48,683 nucleotides of DNA from Halanaerobiales bacterium (lineage in GTDB: Bacteria > Bacillota > Halanaerobiia > Halanaerobiales > DTU029). Of the stretch, positions 34,846 to 43,831 are shown piece by piece (position 1 is the first letter of the stretch; each line of letters starts with the position of its first letter). Position numbers and translations under genes: made by a program. The notes beneath the pieces are model-generated. The model saw only the letters and a list, made by a program, of their open reading frames with translations, was not told the origin of the DNA and made no database searches. The DNA lies in NCBI GenBank assembly GCA_025451675.1, contig JANWJZ010000047.1, forward strand, positions 1 to 48,683, given 5' to 3'.

Positions 34846-34882
34846 AAACACCGAATGGTGCGTAGGTGGTGTTTTTATTTTT
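34846..34882 (+). terminator. hairpin with T tract directly after the orphan promoter
   Basis: AAACACC (34846-34852) pairs with GGTGTTT (34868-34874), then TTATTTTT follows on the plus strand. An inner CACC/GGTG pair can form an alternative hairpin. It would stop the orphan transcript after about 45 bases. The T tract overlaps the end of the DUF3800 gene. Confidence 0.5.
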
Positions 34883-35681
34883 CAGGATAATGTACAATTC
34901 CATATTTGTTTTTGCCAGATGCCTGTGTATTTAAAACATTTCCTTCCAGTAAAAAATCCAATAAAGAAGTTACATCTTCCATGGTTAATTTCTCTTTTAC
35001 ACGATTGGCCCACTTGGAATTATTGTATTTCTTTAATACAAATAGATATACTATATAAGCTACTGCATCTGCAAACTGAATAAAATGTGCTTCTTCAGAA
35101 GGTTTAGGCAGAGGGTCTTCGATTAATTTTTCAATGGGAACATTATATGAACGACCACTAAATTTAGAAGGTATATAATTAATTCTTTGTATTTTCCGGG
35201 TTATTTTCCGCATTTTACCCACTCTACCCTCATCTGTAATAATTAGATAATGGTCATCAGGATAATTCTTTTTCACATCGTTTTCTATTCTCTGCACATT
35301 GTATTTTAGAGCCTCTTCCAAAACGTTATATTCCTTATATCCCTTTGCCCTAATATTCTTTTTATTAATACATACATTAATAATTTTTAAATCCAGAGTA
35401 CCGATAAATCTAAAAATATCGTAAAGTATATCAACTATCCCTTCTTTGCCCCAACCAAATTGACGGTAAGGATTTTTATCTGTAATAAGAGCCTTGGTAT
35501 GTATTTCCGTTTTGATTGGAAAACCATATCTCTCCTTAAGTTCTTTTCTAAAATCCTTCGTTTTTTTAAAATTTTCCTTCCATACAGAGGAATTCATATA
35601 AATACTTGTCAAAACAAATAATTCTGATGAAGATAAAGGATAACCCTCATCTCCGGATTCATCAAAATATACTATCAGCAT
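34875..35681 (-). CDS. DUF3800 protein (RNase H-fold nuclease-like)
   Basis: 268 residues from ATG 35679-35681, which has AGAGGTG 7 bases upstream; the TTG two codons earlier sits too close to that site. DUF3800 features: YFDESGDEG at the N-terminus (Asp7, Glu8, Asp11), a central TDEGR and QFADAVAY near residue 205. These acidic residues resemble the metal site of RNase H-like nucleases. Genes of this family are scattered, often near mobile or defence genes, but no target is proven. The gene is clearly more A+T-rich than the neighbouring addB-like operon, suggesting acquisition by transfer. It has 127 bases before it and no partner gene. Confidence 0.8.
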   Translation of the reverse strand: MLIVYFDESGDEGYPLSSSELFVLTSIYMNSSVWKENFKKTKDFRKELKERYGFPIKTEIHTKALITDKNPYRQFGWGKEGIVDILYDIFRFIGTLDLKIINVCINKKNIRAKGYKEYNVLEEALKYNVQRIENDVKKNYPDDHYLIITDEGRVGKMRKITRKIQRINYIPSKFSGRSYNVPIEKLIEDPLPKPSEEAHFIQFADAVAYIVYLFVLKKYNNSKWANRVKEKLTMEDVTSLLDFLLEGNVLNTQASGKNKYGIVHYPEK

Positions 35682-35814
35682 TTTCAATCACCTCTTAACT
35701 GAAAATACACTCTTAGAATCCATCATGTAGTTAATTAAGTCATCATCATAACTAAAAACTTTTACTAATAGAGTTTTCTTCGCTTTTCTACACTTGATAT
35801 GAATCTTTCCAATC

Positions 35815-36552
35815 TTAAATAGTAAGCCAATTCAATTCTAAAAAGCTAATTCTTCTTTTCCCAATAGTAAAATGCTTGATTCGATTATACCTGCTATGCT
35901 CAATTTTCTGCTCCTTAACACTAATTATAGCCAGGATTGATGTAGGCTTCAATAAAGGCTCTATATTCTCCAGAAATAAGTCCAGGGTATTCTCACCAGC
36001 ATTGGACCAGTGGGTAATCTGGCCATAAGGCAAATCAGTTAAAATCAGGTCCACCTTTACCCCATCGGGCAGCCGGGCTTCACCTGCATCAGCCTGAAAA
36101 CATTCAATCTCCAACCTTTTATTAATATCCGCCTGTAATGCCTTTAGTCTCAGGGCACTCTCCAATGCTTCTTTATGAGACTCTTTCCCATAAAGAAGAA
36201 GATTATTTTTTATTTCCTCAATACGTTGCTCAAGGCCTGCAGCAGTTAATAAAGACAGGTTCCTTCTGGCCAGGTTTAAGATATTCTCATCTATGTCTGA
36301 AGCAATTATCCGCTTAATATACTTACCGTGCAGGAATCCCAATACTGTCAATAAATAGGCTCCCCCGCAAAAGGGATCATAGATAGTAATTAAACCAGTA
36401 TGTCCTTTTTCCTCTAAATAAGCCTTGCCCCTTAAGAATATCTCACTGGCCAGTCTCACTGGAAAGGCGGTTGCCCCCTTTTGATTAAATAAAACCCTGC
36501 CACTGGCAAAATCCTGATAATTTTTCTGTTCCTGTTCATAAATATATTTCAA
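35815..36552 (-). CDS. AviRa-like 23S rRNA guanine-N2 methyltransferase family protein
   Basis: 245 residues of a class-I SAM methyltransferase. The N-terminal SGRVLFNQKGATAFPVRLA, motif I DPFCGGAYLLTVLGFLH, ASDID, NLSLLTAAGL, the inserted GKESHKEALESA helix and the catalytic-site TDLPYG follow AviRa of the avilamycin producer Streptomyces viridochromogenes, as I remember that protein. AviRa methylates one G of 23S rRNA and blocks orthosomycin antibiotics. Translation begins at TTG with AGGTG 8 bases upstream; the nearby ATG meets a stop after three codons. No antibiotic cluster is present, so the role may be housekeeping rRNA modification or acquired resistance. Confidence 0.75.
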   Translation of the reverse strand: MKYIYEQEQKNYQDFASGRVLFNQKGATAFPVRLASEIFLRGKAYLEEKGHTGLITIYDPFCGGAYLLTVLGFLHGKYIKRIIASDIDENILNLARRNLSLLTAAGLEQRIEEIKNNLLLYGKESHKEALESALRLKALQADINKRLEIECFQADAGEARLPDGVKVDLILTDLPYGQITHWSNAGENTLDLFLENIEPLLKPTSILAIISVKEQKIEHSRYNRIKHFTIGKRRISFLELNWLTI

Positions 36553-36767
36553 TTTATCATCACCTTTATATCTCAGGGCCTATTCCATCCCATTTCTTAT
36601 TATATTATTATAATGTATAGAAAAGAACAACTATTATCATACTTTGATATTAATCTGCAAATTCCTTTTTCCTGATATAGATAAATAAAGGAATTTATAA
36701 TAAAGTGTAGAAATATTAAAATATATTTAAATTTATTTGTACTTTCTTTTTTCCAGGGAGGTTTATT

Positions 36768-37868
36768 ATGCAAACCTTAAATGATTTATTATATAATTTT
36801 GCTATCTTTATCAAAAGATATCCTGTAGTTTATTTCAGTATTGCCGGCCTTATCCTGCTTTCCATGCTGATTTATTTAATAAAAGACCGGTTTAAAGAGG
36901 AAAAAACCATCAAAAAAATTAAATCATTATTACTGAGTAACCCTGAAAAGGCCTTCAATATACTGATGAAGAGTGAGCTGCCTCTTATAGAATACTTCAC
37001 CAGACAGGAGAATCTAAATGGCAGTGAATATATTAAAATCAAACAATTCCTGACCGGGCCGGAAAAGGTAAGGGAAATCTATAAAAAAGTTATTATGGGT
37101 AAAGAAAAAGACCGGCTCCAACGGATAAAACATGGTGTCTCCATCATGGCCAATTTAGGTACACCACAGGCAGTTGATTATCTGATTACCTTCCTCTATG
37201 AAGATGACAGGGAGATAATCAGGATGATTCTGGCCTATCTGGAGAACATACAGACAGAAAAGGTCATCTACTCCCTCATCGAATATATCAGATATATCGA
37301 GGATAATGATATATTAAATAATCTCATGGAAACATTAAAGGGAATGGGGGAAGAGGCAGTAAAACGAATCATCCCCCTGGTTTATAAGGCCGATCCAGCT
37401 ACCCAAATATGCTATATAAATATAATAGGGGAATATATAAAAGACGAATCTTATCAGGTCCTGGTAGATATCCTGGATACTGATAACTCTGAGGTAAAAA
37501 TCCATGTCCTGCAGAAACTGGCCAATTACAAACTGGATGATGAGGTGATCGATAAAATTATTAAAAACCTTGATGATGAACATTGGGGTGTAAAGAGCCA
37601 GGCTGTAAATCTACTGGGTAAGAAGAAAATAATGCGGGCAGCACCATATATGGCCAGAAAACTGACTGATGAAAGCGGCATTGTCCGGGCTACTGCTACT
37701 GAAGCCTTGATGAACCTGGGCTATAAAGGGATAAAATATATCTTTGAACTGGCTAAAGATCCAGATGCGCCAAAAGAAGTCAAAGATGCCCTCAAAGAAC
37801 AGGATATCGCCTTTATCATAGAAGCTATGGAAAGGGTATATCAAAGAAATAATGCAGAAGCTTTTTAA
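36768..37868 (+). CDS. Membrane-anchored HEAT-repeat protein
   Basis: 366 residues. One transmembrane helix (about 20-38) follows a short N-terminal stretch; the rest is cytoplasmic and helical. HEAT/PBS-lyase-like repeats are clear from about residue 120 on, e.g. VSIMANLGTPQAVDYLI, SEVKIHVLQKLANYK, WGVKSQAVNLLGKKKI and GIVRATATEALMNLG. Such scaffolds bind proteins; no enzyme motif is visible. The ATG has GGGAGG 6 bases upstream. It is the only plus-strand gene between 20.7 and 43.8 kb and converges on addA with a shared terminator. Function unknown. Confidence 0.75.
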   Translation: MQTLNDLLYNFAIFIKRYPVVYFSIAGLILLSMLIYLIKDRFKEEKTIKKIKSLLLSNPEKAFNILMKSELPLIEYFTRQENLNGSEYIKIKQFLTGPEKVREIYKKVIMGKEKDRLQRIKHGVSIMANLGTPQAVDYLITFLYEDDREIIRMILAYLENIQTEKVIYSLIEYIRYIEDNDILNNLMETLKGMGEEAVKRIIPLVYKADPATQICYINIIGEYIKDESYQVLVDILDTDNSEVKIHVLQKLANYKLDDEVIDKIIKNLDDEHWGVKSQAVNLLGKKKIMRAAPYMARKLTDESGIVRATATEALMNLGYKGIKYIFELAKDPDAPKEVKDALKEQDIAFIIEAMERVYQRNNAEAF

Positions 37869-37881
37869 TGAAAACTGCCTG

Positions 37882-37910
37882 AAAAAGAGGGGACAAAAAC
37901 CCCTCTTTTT
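37882..37910. terminator. bidirectional terminator between HEAT gene and addA
   Basis: An 11-bp stem (37882-37892 with 37900-37910, 7-base loop) with an A run on the left and a T run on the right. It lies 14 bases past the HEAT gene stop and overlaps the addA stop codon. Confidence 0.9.
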
Positions 37911-40900
37911 ATATCTCCAAAAACTCAGTCCTTATATTATACTCTCCTCCTGTCTTCTCCTCGATTATCTCCTTATACCTATCCAGCTGTGCCTGTTCCC
38001 TTGTAATCCCGCTTTTATAATCCAGGATAAGGATTTCTTTTCTCTCTTTGTTGACCCTCAACTGGTCAATCCGGTAAAGTTCGCCCTGCCATTCCAGTTC
38101 ATATTCATTGAAAACCAGCCAGTCTCCGGTAAAGTAATCCTGTTTCTCCTGTAGGAAAAGATTAACCCTGTCAATCAATTCCTTTATTCTGGCAGGGCCA
38201 AGGATATTCCCATAGCGGGCCAGTACCATCCGCTCCGCATACCTTCTTTCTTCTTCCAGATTATAGCTTATAAACTCCAGATAATAATGGAGGGCCAACC
38301 CCTCAATACGTTTTATTTCTTTCTCCAGGGTCATACTGTAATCTTTTTTCAGCCTGCTCTCCTGAACAAGCTCCCTGTCCAGCCTTGCCGGTGCAAAATA
38401 TGGACTCAAATCAGCCAGGCCAGTAATCCCTTCCTCCTGCTCACCTTCAGTAACCAATAAATGTCCGATAGTTTTCCTTTCAACCAGGTCACAGAGGCTG
38501 TCCACCCGGGCACCCCTCAAGAGGGCATCTTCATAGAAATCATAGGAACTGCCCAGCCAGCATTTCCCTTCTTCATCAGGATCCAGGTACTTTGGGCCTT
38601 CGATATAGATAAAAAGGTTTTTCTCCGGCCTGGTCAGGGCCACATAAAGATTATTAATCTCTTCCATCAGTTCTCTCCTGGCTTTTTTCTCAGCAAAATC
38701 AATTCCCAGATATTCAAATAGTTTTTCATAACGGGAATTGGTCAAAAGGTAGTCTACTACTTCCCCATATTCCTCATCAAAATCTATATACAGCTCCAGG
38801 CTGTTTGACCAATTGCCGCCCCTTTTAGAAAGGTTCCAGTAGAAGAATTCAGTCTCAAAGGAAAGGCCTTTGGCTTTATGGATAGTCATTAACTGTACAA
38901 CATTATCGCCAGTGACTGATAGCTGTTTTAATTCATCACTATCCTGGTTTTCCCTGAGAAATTCCATAAATCCGGCCAGGCTATTAAAATCCCTCATCAA
39001 CTGGAAGAAGTAATGGATATTCCTGAGGGCTGCCCTGTTATCCCTATATCTCTCCAGAACACCACTATGTTCAATGATATGGCTGGTCAATTCCAGGTAG
39101 TCCATCTTTTCCATCTCTTTTATCTGCCTGAACAATCCCGGTAACCCGGGAATCTTCAGTTCTGTCTTCCTGCCCTGGAAATACCCTTCAACTATATCCC
39201 TATTTTCTATTAGATACCGCAAACATTTATTATTGATACCCACCAGATCACAGCGCAGGAATCTGAGTAAATCAAGGAAATCGTGGTAGTATAAAAAACT
39301 CAATAAGAAATACAGGGGTTTTATGGCTTCATGTTCCAGCAAACTGTCCCTGCTCTCCAAAAGGTAGGGAATCCCCTCTCTATCCAGTTCTACGGCGATA
39401 TCGGCCAGTTCCTGGTTGGAGCGGGCCAGAACAGCAACATTACTATATGTTGGCAGGCTTTTAATCCTTCTGGCAATCTCTCTCTTCATATTAACAGTTA
39501 TTTTCTCATTTAACCGGATTATTTCTTCCTGCTTCTCCCTGCTTAAATTTTCAAAGGTCTTTGTTTCAGTATTCCTTCTGGTACTTTCACCACCGAGTAA
39601 AATCTCAAGATATCCCTGATCTTTTTTGGCCAGATGTTCCACCGGGCTATAATCCCAATCCTCATTTATATCCGTAAAGAAACGGTTAATAAACTCTACT
39701 ATTTCCTTCTCACTGCGGTAACAAACATTCAGGGATTCTACTTCACCGGCCAGAATCTTTTCCAGCCTGGCAAAAAGCTCTTTCTCTCCTCCCCGCCAGC
39801 CATAGATGGACTGCTTCTCATCGCCGACTGTAATCACCTTCTCACATCTATCAAGCAGGGGTTTCAATATCTTCCACTGCAGGATACTGGTATCCTGGAA
39901 CTCATCTATAAAAAGAACCCTGATCCTGCCACCTGTAAGTTCAAAAAAATATTCACTGACTATATTACCTTCCAGTAAGGCCAGCTCTGGTTCAAAAAAA
40001 TACATATAGGTATAATTACTTATATCCATATGGGTGAACTTCTTCTCTCTAAATTTGATATCATCATAGAGCTGGAAAATCCTGTCGGAGAATTTAAAGA
40101 TCTCTTCCTCATATGGAATCATCTCCAGATTATAAATAGAGGCAGCCAGATTTATCAAAAATTCCTCATATTTTACTGCCAGAGCCTCCCTTAAACCCTC
40201 ATAGTCTTTCCCCCTGATTTTACTGGAATTCCAGAAATTATCATTGAAGAAGAGTTTATAATGCCTGATAATCCTATCTTCCTTCTCCTGGATTGTTTCC
40301 AGATTGCTATAATCCATCATAAGGGACTGATAAGCCTTTTTATAAAAGTCCTCCGTAAACTCAACTCCCTTTCCGGCAGCAATACTCTCCAGGATATTGA
40401 GGCACTCATCCAGCTTCCGGGAAAGGCCCTCCGCCTCTAATTTTTCCCGTTCCCTATGTTCTATCAATAAAAACTTCCAGCGGTTATTTAATATTTCTTT
40501 AATCAAGGCCAGATAATTACCGATATATCTCTCTGTATTTTCCTGTAAAAACTTTTCCAGCAATAAAAAATCCTCAGGATTATCCAACATCCTTTTAAAG
40601 ACCTCTTCGATTATTTCTGTATTCCTACTCTCATCAATAATCTCATAGGAATAGATATCCAGATAGGGAGCAATAGCCTCCTTAAAAATGCTATTGATAA
40701 AACTATCTATGGTAAAAATCTTAATCTTGTCTTTATTTATCAACATCTGCTGGTATATGGACTCCAGCCTGTCCTGGTCCAGAGCCAGGCCTGGATAGAT
40801 AGCCTTTAAACTCTGCAGTACCTGGCTGTCCTCTCCAACCCTTAGAACCTCCTCAATATGTTGGAAAATCCTCTCCCTTATTTCCGCAGTAGCCTTACGG

Positions 40901-41019
40901 GTAAAGGTCATCACTACGATCTCTTCAAAATTATAGCCACTGAGAATAGCAGCAAGGTACTCCAGGGACAGGCGGTAGGTCTTACCTGTACCGGCACTGG
41001 CTTTTAATACTTTTCTCAT
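37909..41019 (-). CDS. addA: AddA-type ATP-dependent helicase/nuclease
   Basis: 1036 residues. Helicase motif I is ASAGTGKT (7-14), motif II DEFQD starts at 372, motif III VGDEKQSIYGWRGGE follows, motif V is MTIHKAKGLSFE and motif VI NNLYVALTRPEKN. The C-terminal PD-(D/E)XK nuclease has RIDQL (Asp985), LDYKSG (Asp1000, Lys1002) and QLDRY. Length and order fit AddA, the 3'-5' motor and one of the two nucleases of the Bacillota RecBCD counterpart that resects double-strand ends. Its ATG overlaps the addB stop by 4 bases (ATGA). Some divergence from B. subtilis AddA, but the pair with addB makes the call firm. Confidence 0.88.
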   Translation of the reverse strand: MRKVLKASAGTGKTYRLSLEYLAAILSGYNFEEIVVMTFTRKATAEIRERIFQHIEEVLRVGEDSQVLQSLKAIYPGLALDQDRLESIYQQMLINKDKIKIFTIDSFINSIFKEAIAPYLDIYSYEIIDESRNTEIIEEVFKRMLDNPEDFLLLEKFLQENTERYIGNYLALIKEILNNRWKFLLIEHREREKLEAEGLSRKLDECLNILESIAAGKGVEFTEDFYKKAYQSLMMDYSNLETIQEKEDRIIRHYKLFFNDNFWNSSKIRGKDYEGLREALAVKYEEFLINLAASIYNLEMIPYEEEIFKFSDRIFQLYDDIKFREKKFTHMDISNYTYMYFFEPELALLEGNIVSEYFFELTGGRIRVLFIDEFQDTSILQWKILKPLLDRCEKVITVGDEKQSIYGWRGGEKELFARLEKILAGEVESLNVCYRSEKEIVEFINRFFTDINEDWDYSPVEHLAKKDQGYLEILLGGESTRRNTETKTFENLSREKQEEIIRLNEKITVNMKREIARRIKSLPTYSNVAVLARSNQELADIAVELDREGIPYLLESRDSLLEHEAIKPLYFLLSFLYYHDFLDLLRFLRCDLVGINNKCLRYLIENRDIVEGYFQGRKTELKIPGLPGLFRQIKEMEKMDYLELTSHIIEHSGVLERYRDNRAALRNIHYFFQLMRDFNSLAGFMEFLRENQDSDELKQLSVTGDNVVQLMTIHKAKGLSFETEFFYWNLSKRGGNWSNSLELYIDFDEEYGEVVDYLLTNSRYEKLFEYLGIDFAEKKARRELMEEINNLYVALTRPEKNLFIYIEGPKYLDPDEEGKCWLGSSYDFYEDALLRGARVDSLCDLVERKTIGHLLVTEGEQEEGITGLADLSPYFAPARLDRELVQESRLKKDYSMTLEKEIKRIEGLALHYYLEFISYNLEEERRYAERMVLARYGNILGPARIKELIDRVNLFLQEKQDYFTGDWLVFNEYELEWQGELYRIDQLRVNKERKEILILDYKSGITREQAQLDRYKEIIEEKTGGEYNIRTEFLEI

Positions 41020-43637
41020 CTTCTCACCACCCGGCAGATATCTCTCATACTACAGTAATTACAGAGGGAAGCCTTATATTCAAAAGAATACTCGCTAGCC
41101 TGGAAGAAGACCTCCACTGTTTCTTTAATTTCCCCCAGGAGCTCCAGTTCCGTCCCCTCCCGGCCTGTTTCAAACTTTTCCTCAAAGACATTATAGATAC
41201 TCTTCTCCACTATAGCTTCTTCCTGCCTGCCTGCTTTAAGCAATAAAGCATAGAAATCAAGCTGCTTCAGGCTGCCTGAACCGGTTTTAAAATCAATGAG
41301 ATAGGATTTATCTTTACCTTTTATGAATAGATCGATACGGCCATTGAGATAGATACTGGTAAAACCATTTTCATAGATATAATCGGACTTCACTTCCTCC
41401 GGTACCCATTCAGCCTGGAGTTCTATTATTTTATCACCCGCCCTGGCTGCAATGCTCCTGAAAAAGCTGTTCAGGGATTTCCCGATTTTAGGGAAGAGGA
41501 TATCCTCATAATATTTGCGGTAATAATTGTTTATCTTCAGGGCAGAACTCTTTATTTTCTCTTCGACAGTCTCCCTGATCATATCTTCAGCAGGGGGCAA
41601 TTCCCTTCCTGTCTTTCTGATTATTTCAAGAAATAACTCATGGACCAGGTCACCCAGAAAAATAGGGCTTATCTCCTTACCTACCTCCCTTATCTCTTCC
41701 TCCAGGCGATGAAGGCAGGCCAGGAAGAATTTATAATAACAATCCCTTAAAACCCCATATTTATAATAGGCCAGGGAAAATTCCTCCGGGAAATCATTTT
41801 CTTCTATAAAAAGTTTATCCTCTTCAGTAATAGCGTTATCCAGCCCCTTATTAAAGGCCTCTCCCCTCTCCGGGAAGAGCTTTCCTATTATTACATGATA
41901 ATCTTTAGCCTTTAAAGGGGCTTCACTTATCTCCAGGCCATATCTTAAAACCAGTTCCTCCACAAAGGGGCTGGAACTGATATTCTCCTCCAGGTTATTC
42001 AGGACAAAGATAACCGCTTTACTGCTGCTGAAAATATGGCGGAAGAAATAATACCTCTCCTTTAGCCGCTTCAGCTCTCCTGTCTCCAGGCCGTTTTCCT
42101 GCCTCTGTTTTTCTGTCAGAAGGAATCCGCCACTGGCTTCTACCGGAATGACCCCCCTTGATGCATTCAGGATAAAAAGCCAATCCCGTTTGGTATGGGC
42201 TGCTGTCACCAAATCAGAGATTCCGGTATAACTGTTATCAGCAACTCTCTCAATCAAATTAAGCTTTTTATACCTCAAGTAATTTAAGACAAGGAGAAAG
42301 AAGCCGGTAATTTTTTCCGGAAAATACCTATCCCAGGAACTGACTATGCCCATCTCTTCAATTGAAACAAGTTCCAATAAAGCATCAAAAAACTGGGTAA
42401 TATTATTGCTAAATCTATTCTCATCCAACCTTTCCAGGTCAATCTCCTCCAGGAAAGCTATGAAGTCCTGCAGGTTTCTACTGGCATAAAGCCCTTTTAA
42501 ATCGGCAAAAATCCTTCTAAATTTAAGCAGCCTATCACCGTAACTATCCAGCAGTCCTTCACTGAGATAGGCATAATTATCCCCGGCCACTTGCTGTAAA
42601 TTTTTCAGGTCCACGATTCCAAGGTTGTAATAATGCCGGAATCCTTTCTGATAGGAAACTCTTAAAAGTGTATCCATCTCCAGCTTTAATTCTCCACCGC
42701 TCCTGTCTGCTGTAATGCACAATTCATACAGACTTTCCAGAAACCTGTAGAGCTCTGACTCGGTGAAGGGAGTTTCCTTTTCTATCTGAATCCTGTCGGA
42801 AGATAATAGCCTCTCGTACTTGGTATCGGCAAAACCGGCATCCAGTATTGCAGGGGAAGAATCCTGAAGATCCTTCCTTTGCTCCAACATATGCAACAGG
42901 TTCACCAGTTGTAATAGATCCTCCTCTGTAGAATATGATTCTATCTCTGTTGGAGGATTCTCAGGTAAAGTGAAAGATTTAATCCTGAAATTTTCCCGAT
43001 CATAATCCTCTTCTGCCAGCTGTAAAATTAATTCCAGCCCATGGCCGCATTCCTCTAACCTCTCCAGTAAAAGCTTCTCTTTGGGAGTAAAATTAAGGAT
43101 ATTGACAAAGGTTATCCCCTCATAGCCCTGCAGGAGATAATCATCAAAATACCGGAAATCAAAAGCCAGGGTGCTGTCAGTATAACCCAGTTCCTCCATC
43201 CTCCTGCAATATCGTTCATATAAGTCCCGATAGAGCTTATATTTTTCCTCCTGCCAGCCCTGCAAACCGTCCAGTTCCTCAACCAGGTACTCATTTAACT
43301 CAGCAAAAAATCTGAACATTCCTGCAGCCAGTTCAATAAAGTCAAAATAATAAACAATACCCAGGCTTTTCTTCTCCTCCCTTGTCAGGAGTTCATAGAG
43401 AAGCAGGGTCCGCTTTTCTTCCCTTAAAACCAGCCTGCCGGTGGGAAAGAGGTTTTCTTTCAGATCATCCATGCTGATAAATAAGCTTTGCTTTTCCAGG
43501 AAAGGCCGCTGATAGTATTCCCGGGCCTTTTGCAGATTCCCATAGTTATCAAAGACATATACCCGGGCCCCTTTATTATCAATGGCCTTTTCAAATAAAT
43601 TATCCTGATAATCAAGAAACTTAATCTGCATAAGCAT
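41016..43637 (-). CDS. addB: AddB-type nuclease subunit lacking Walker A
   Basis: 873 residues, shorter than B. subtilis AddB (about 1160). The nuclease domain is complete: Cys633 (LRDCYYKF), then GDLVHELFLEI, GRIDLF, YLIDFKTGSG and the cluster CNYCSMRDIC (Cys859, Cys862, Cys868), giving four [4Fe-4S] ligands. At the N-terminus, where AddB has a GxxGxGKT loop, it reads VFDNYGNLQKAR, so ATP binding there is probably lost. ATG 43635-43637 has AGGAG close upstream; a second ATG two codons later is equally possible. It heads the addB-addA operon. It likely handles the 5'-ended strand and recombination-hotspot reading. Confidence 0.82.
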   Translation of the reverse strand: MLMQIKFLDYQDNLFEKAIDNKGARVYVFDNYGNLQKAREYYQRPFLEKQSLFISMDDLKENLFPTGRLVLREEKRTLLLYELLTREEKKSLGIVYYFDFIELAAGMFRFFAELNEYLVEELDGLQGWQEEKYKLYRDLYERYCRRMEELGYTDSTLAFDFRYFDDYLLQGYEGITFVNILNFTPKEKLLLERLEECGHGLELILQLAEEDYDRENFRIKSFTLPENPPTEIESYSTEEDLLQLVNLLHMLEQRKDLQDSSPAILDAGFADTKYERLLSSDRIQIEKETPFTESELYRFLESLYELCITADRSGGELKLEMDTLLRVSYQKGFRHYYNLGIVDLKNLQQVAGDNYAYLSEGLLDSYGDRLLKFRRIFADLKGLYASRNLQDFIAFLEEIDLERLDENRFSNNITQFFDALLELVSIEEMGIVSSWDRYFPEKITGFFLLVLNYLRYKKLNLIERVADNSYTGISDLVTAAHTKRDWLFILNASRGVIPVEASGGFLLTEKQRQENGLETGELKRLKERYYFFRHIFSSSKAVIFVLNNLEENISSSPFVEELVLRYGLEISEAPLKAKDYHVIIGKLFPERGEAFNKGLDNAITEEDKLFIEENDFPEEFSLAYYKYGVLRDCYYKFFLACLHRLEEEIREVGKEISPIFLGDLVHELFLEIIRKTGRELPPAEDMIRETVEEKIKSSALKINNYYRKYYEDILFPKIGKSLNSFFRSIAARAGDKIIELQAEWVPEEVKSDYIYENGFTSIYLNGRIDLFIKGKDKSYLIDFKTGSGSLKQLDFYALLLKAGRQEEAIVEKSIYNVFEEKFETGREGTELELLGEIKETVEVFFQASEYSFEYKASLCNYCSMRDICRVVRR

Positions 43638-43706
43638 CTAACTCCTATTTAAAACATAAAAATTATTTTATATTCTTTATTTCCTGCTTTTTGAATGCTT
43701 ATCTGT

Positions 43707-43735
43707 ATTATATCATAGTTAAAAATATATTTAAA
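43707..43735 (-). promoter_or_regulatory. promoter of addB-addA
   Basis: On the minus strand a perfect TATAAT (43707-43712) stands 17 bases from TTTAAA (43730-43735), about 70 bases before the addB ATG. The -10 is strong and the -35 moderate. Confidence 0.6.
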
Positions 43736-43831
43736 TTTCCCAAAGTTCGTCACCTTTTTGAGGTGCATTAATATATATAAATAGAGGACATATAAATACG
43801 TGATACGTTGATAAAATTACGGTAGGAGGGG

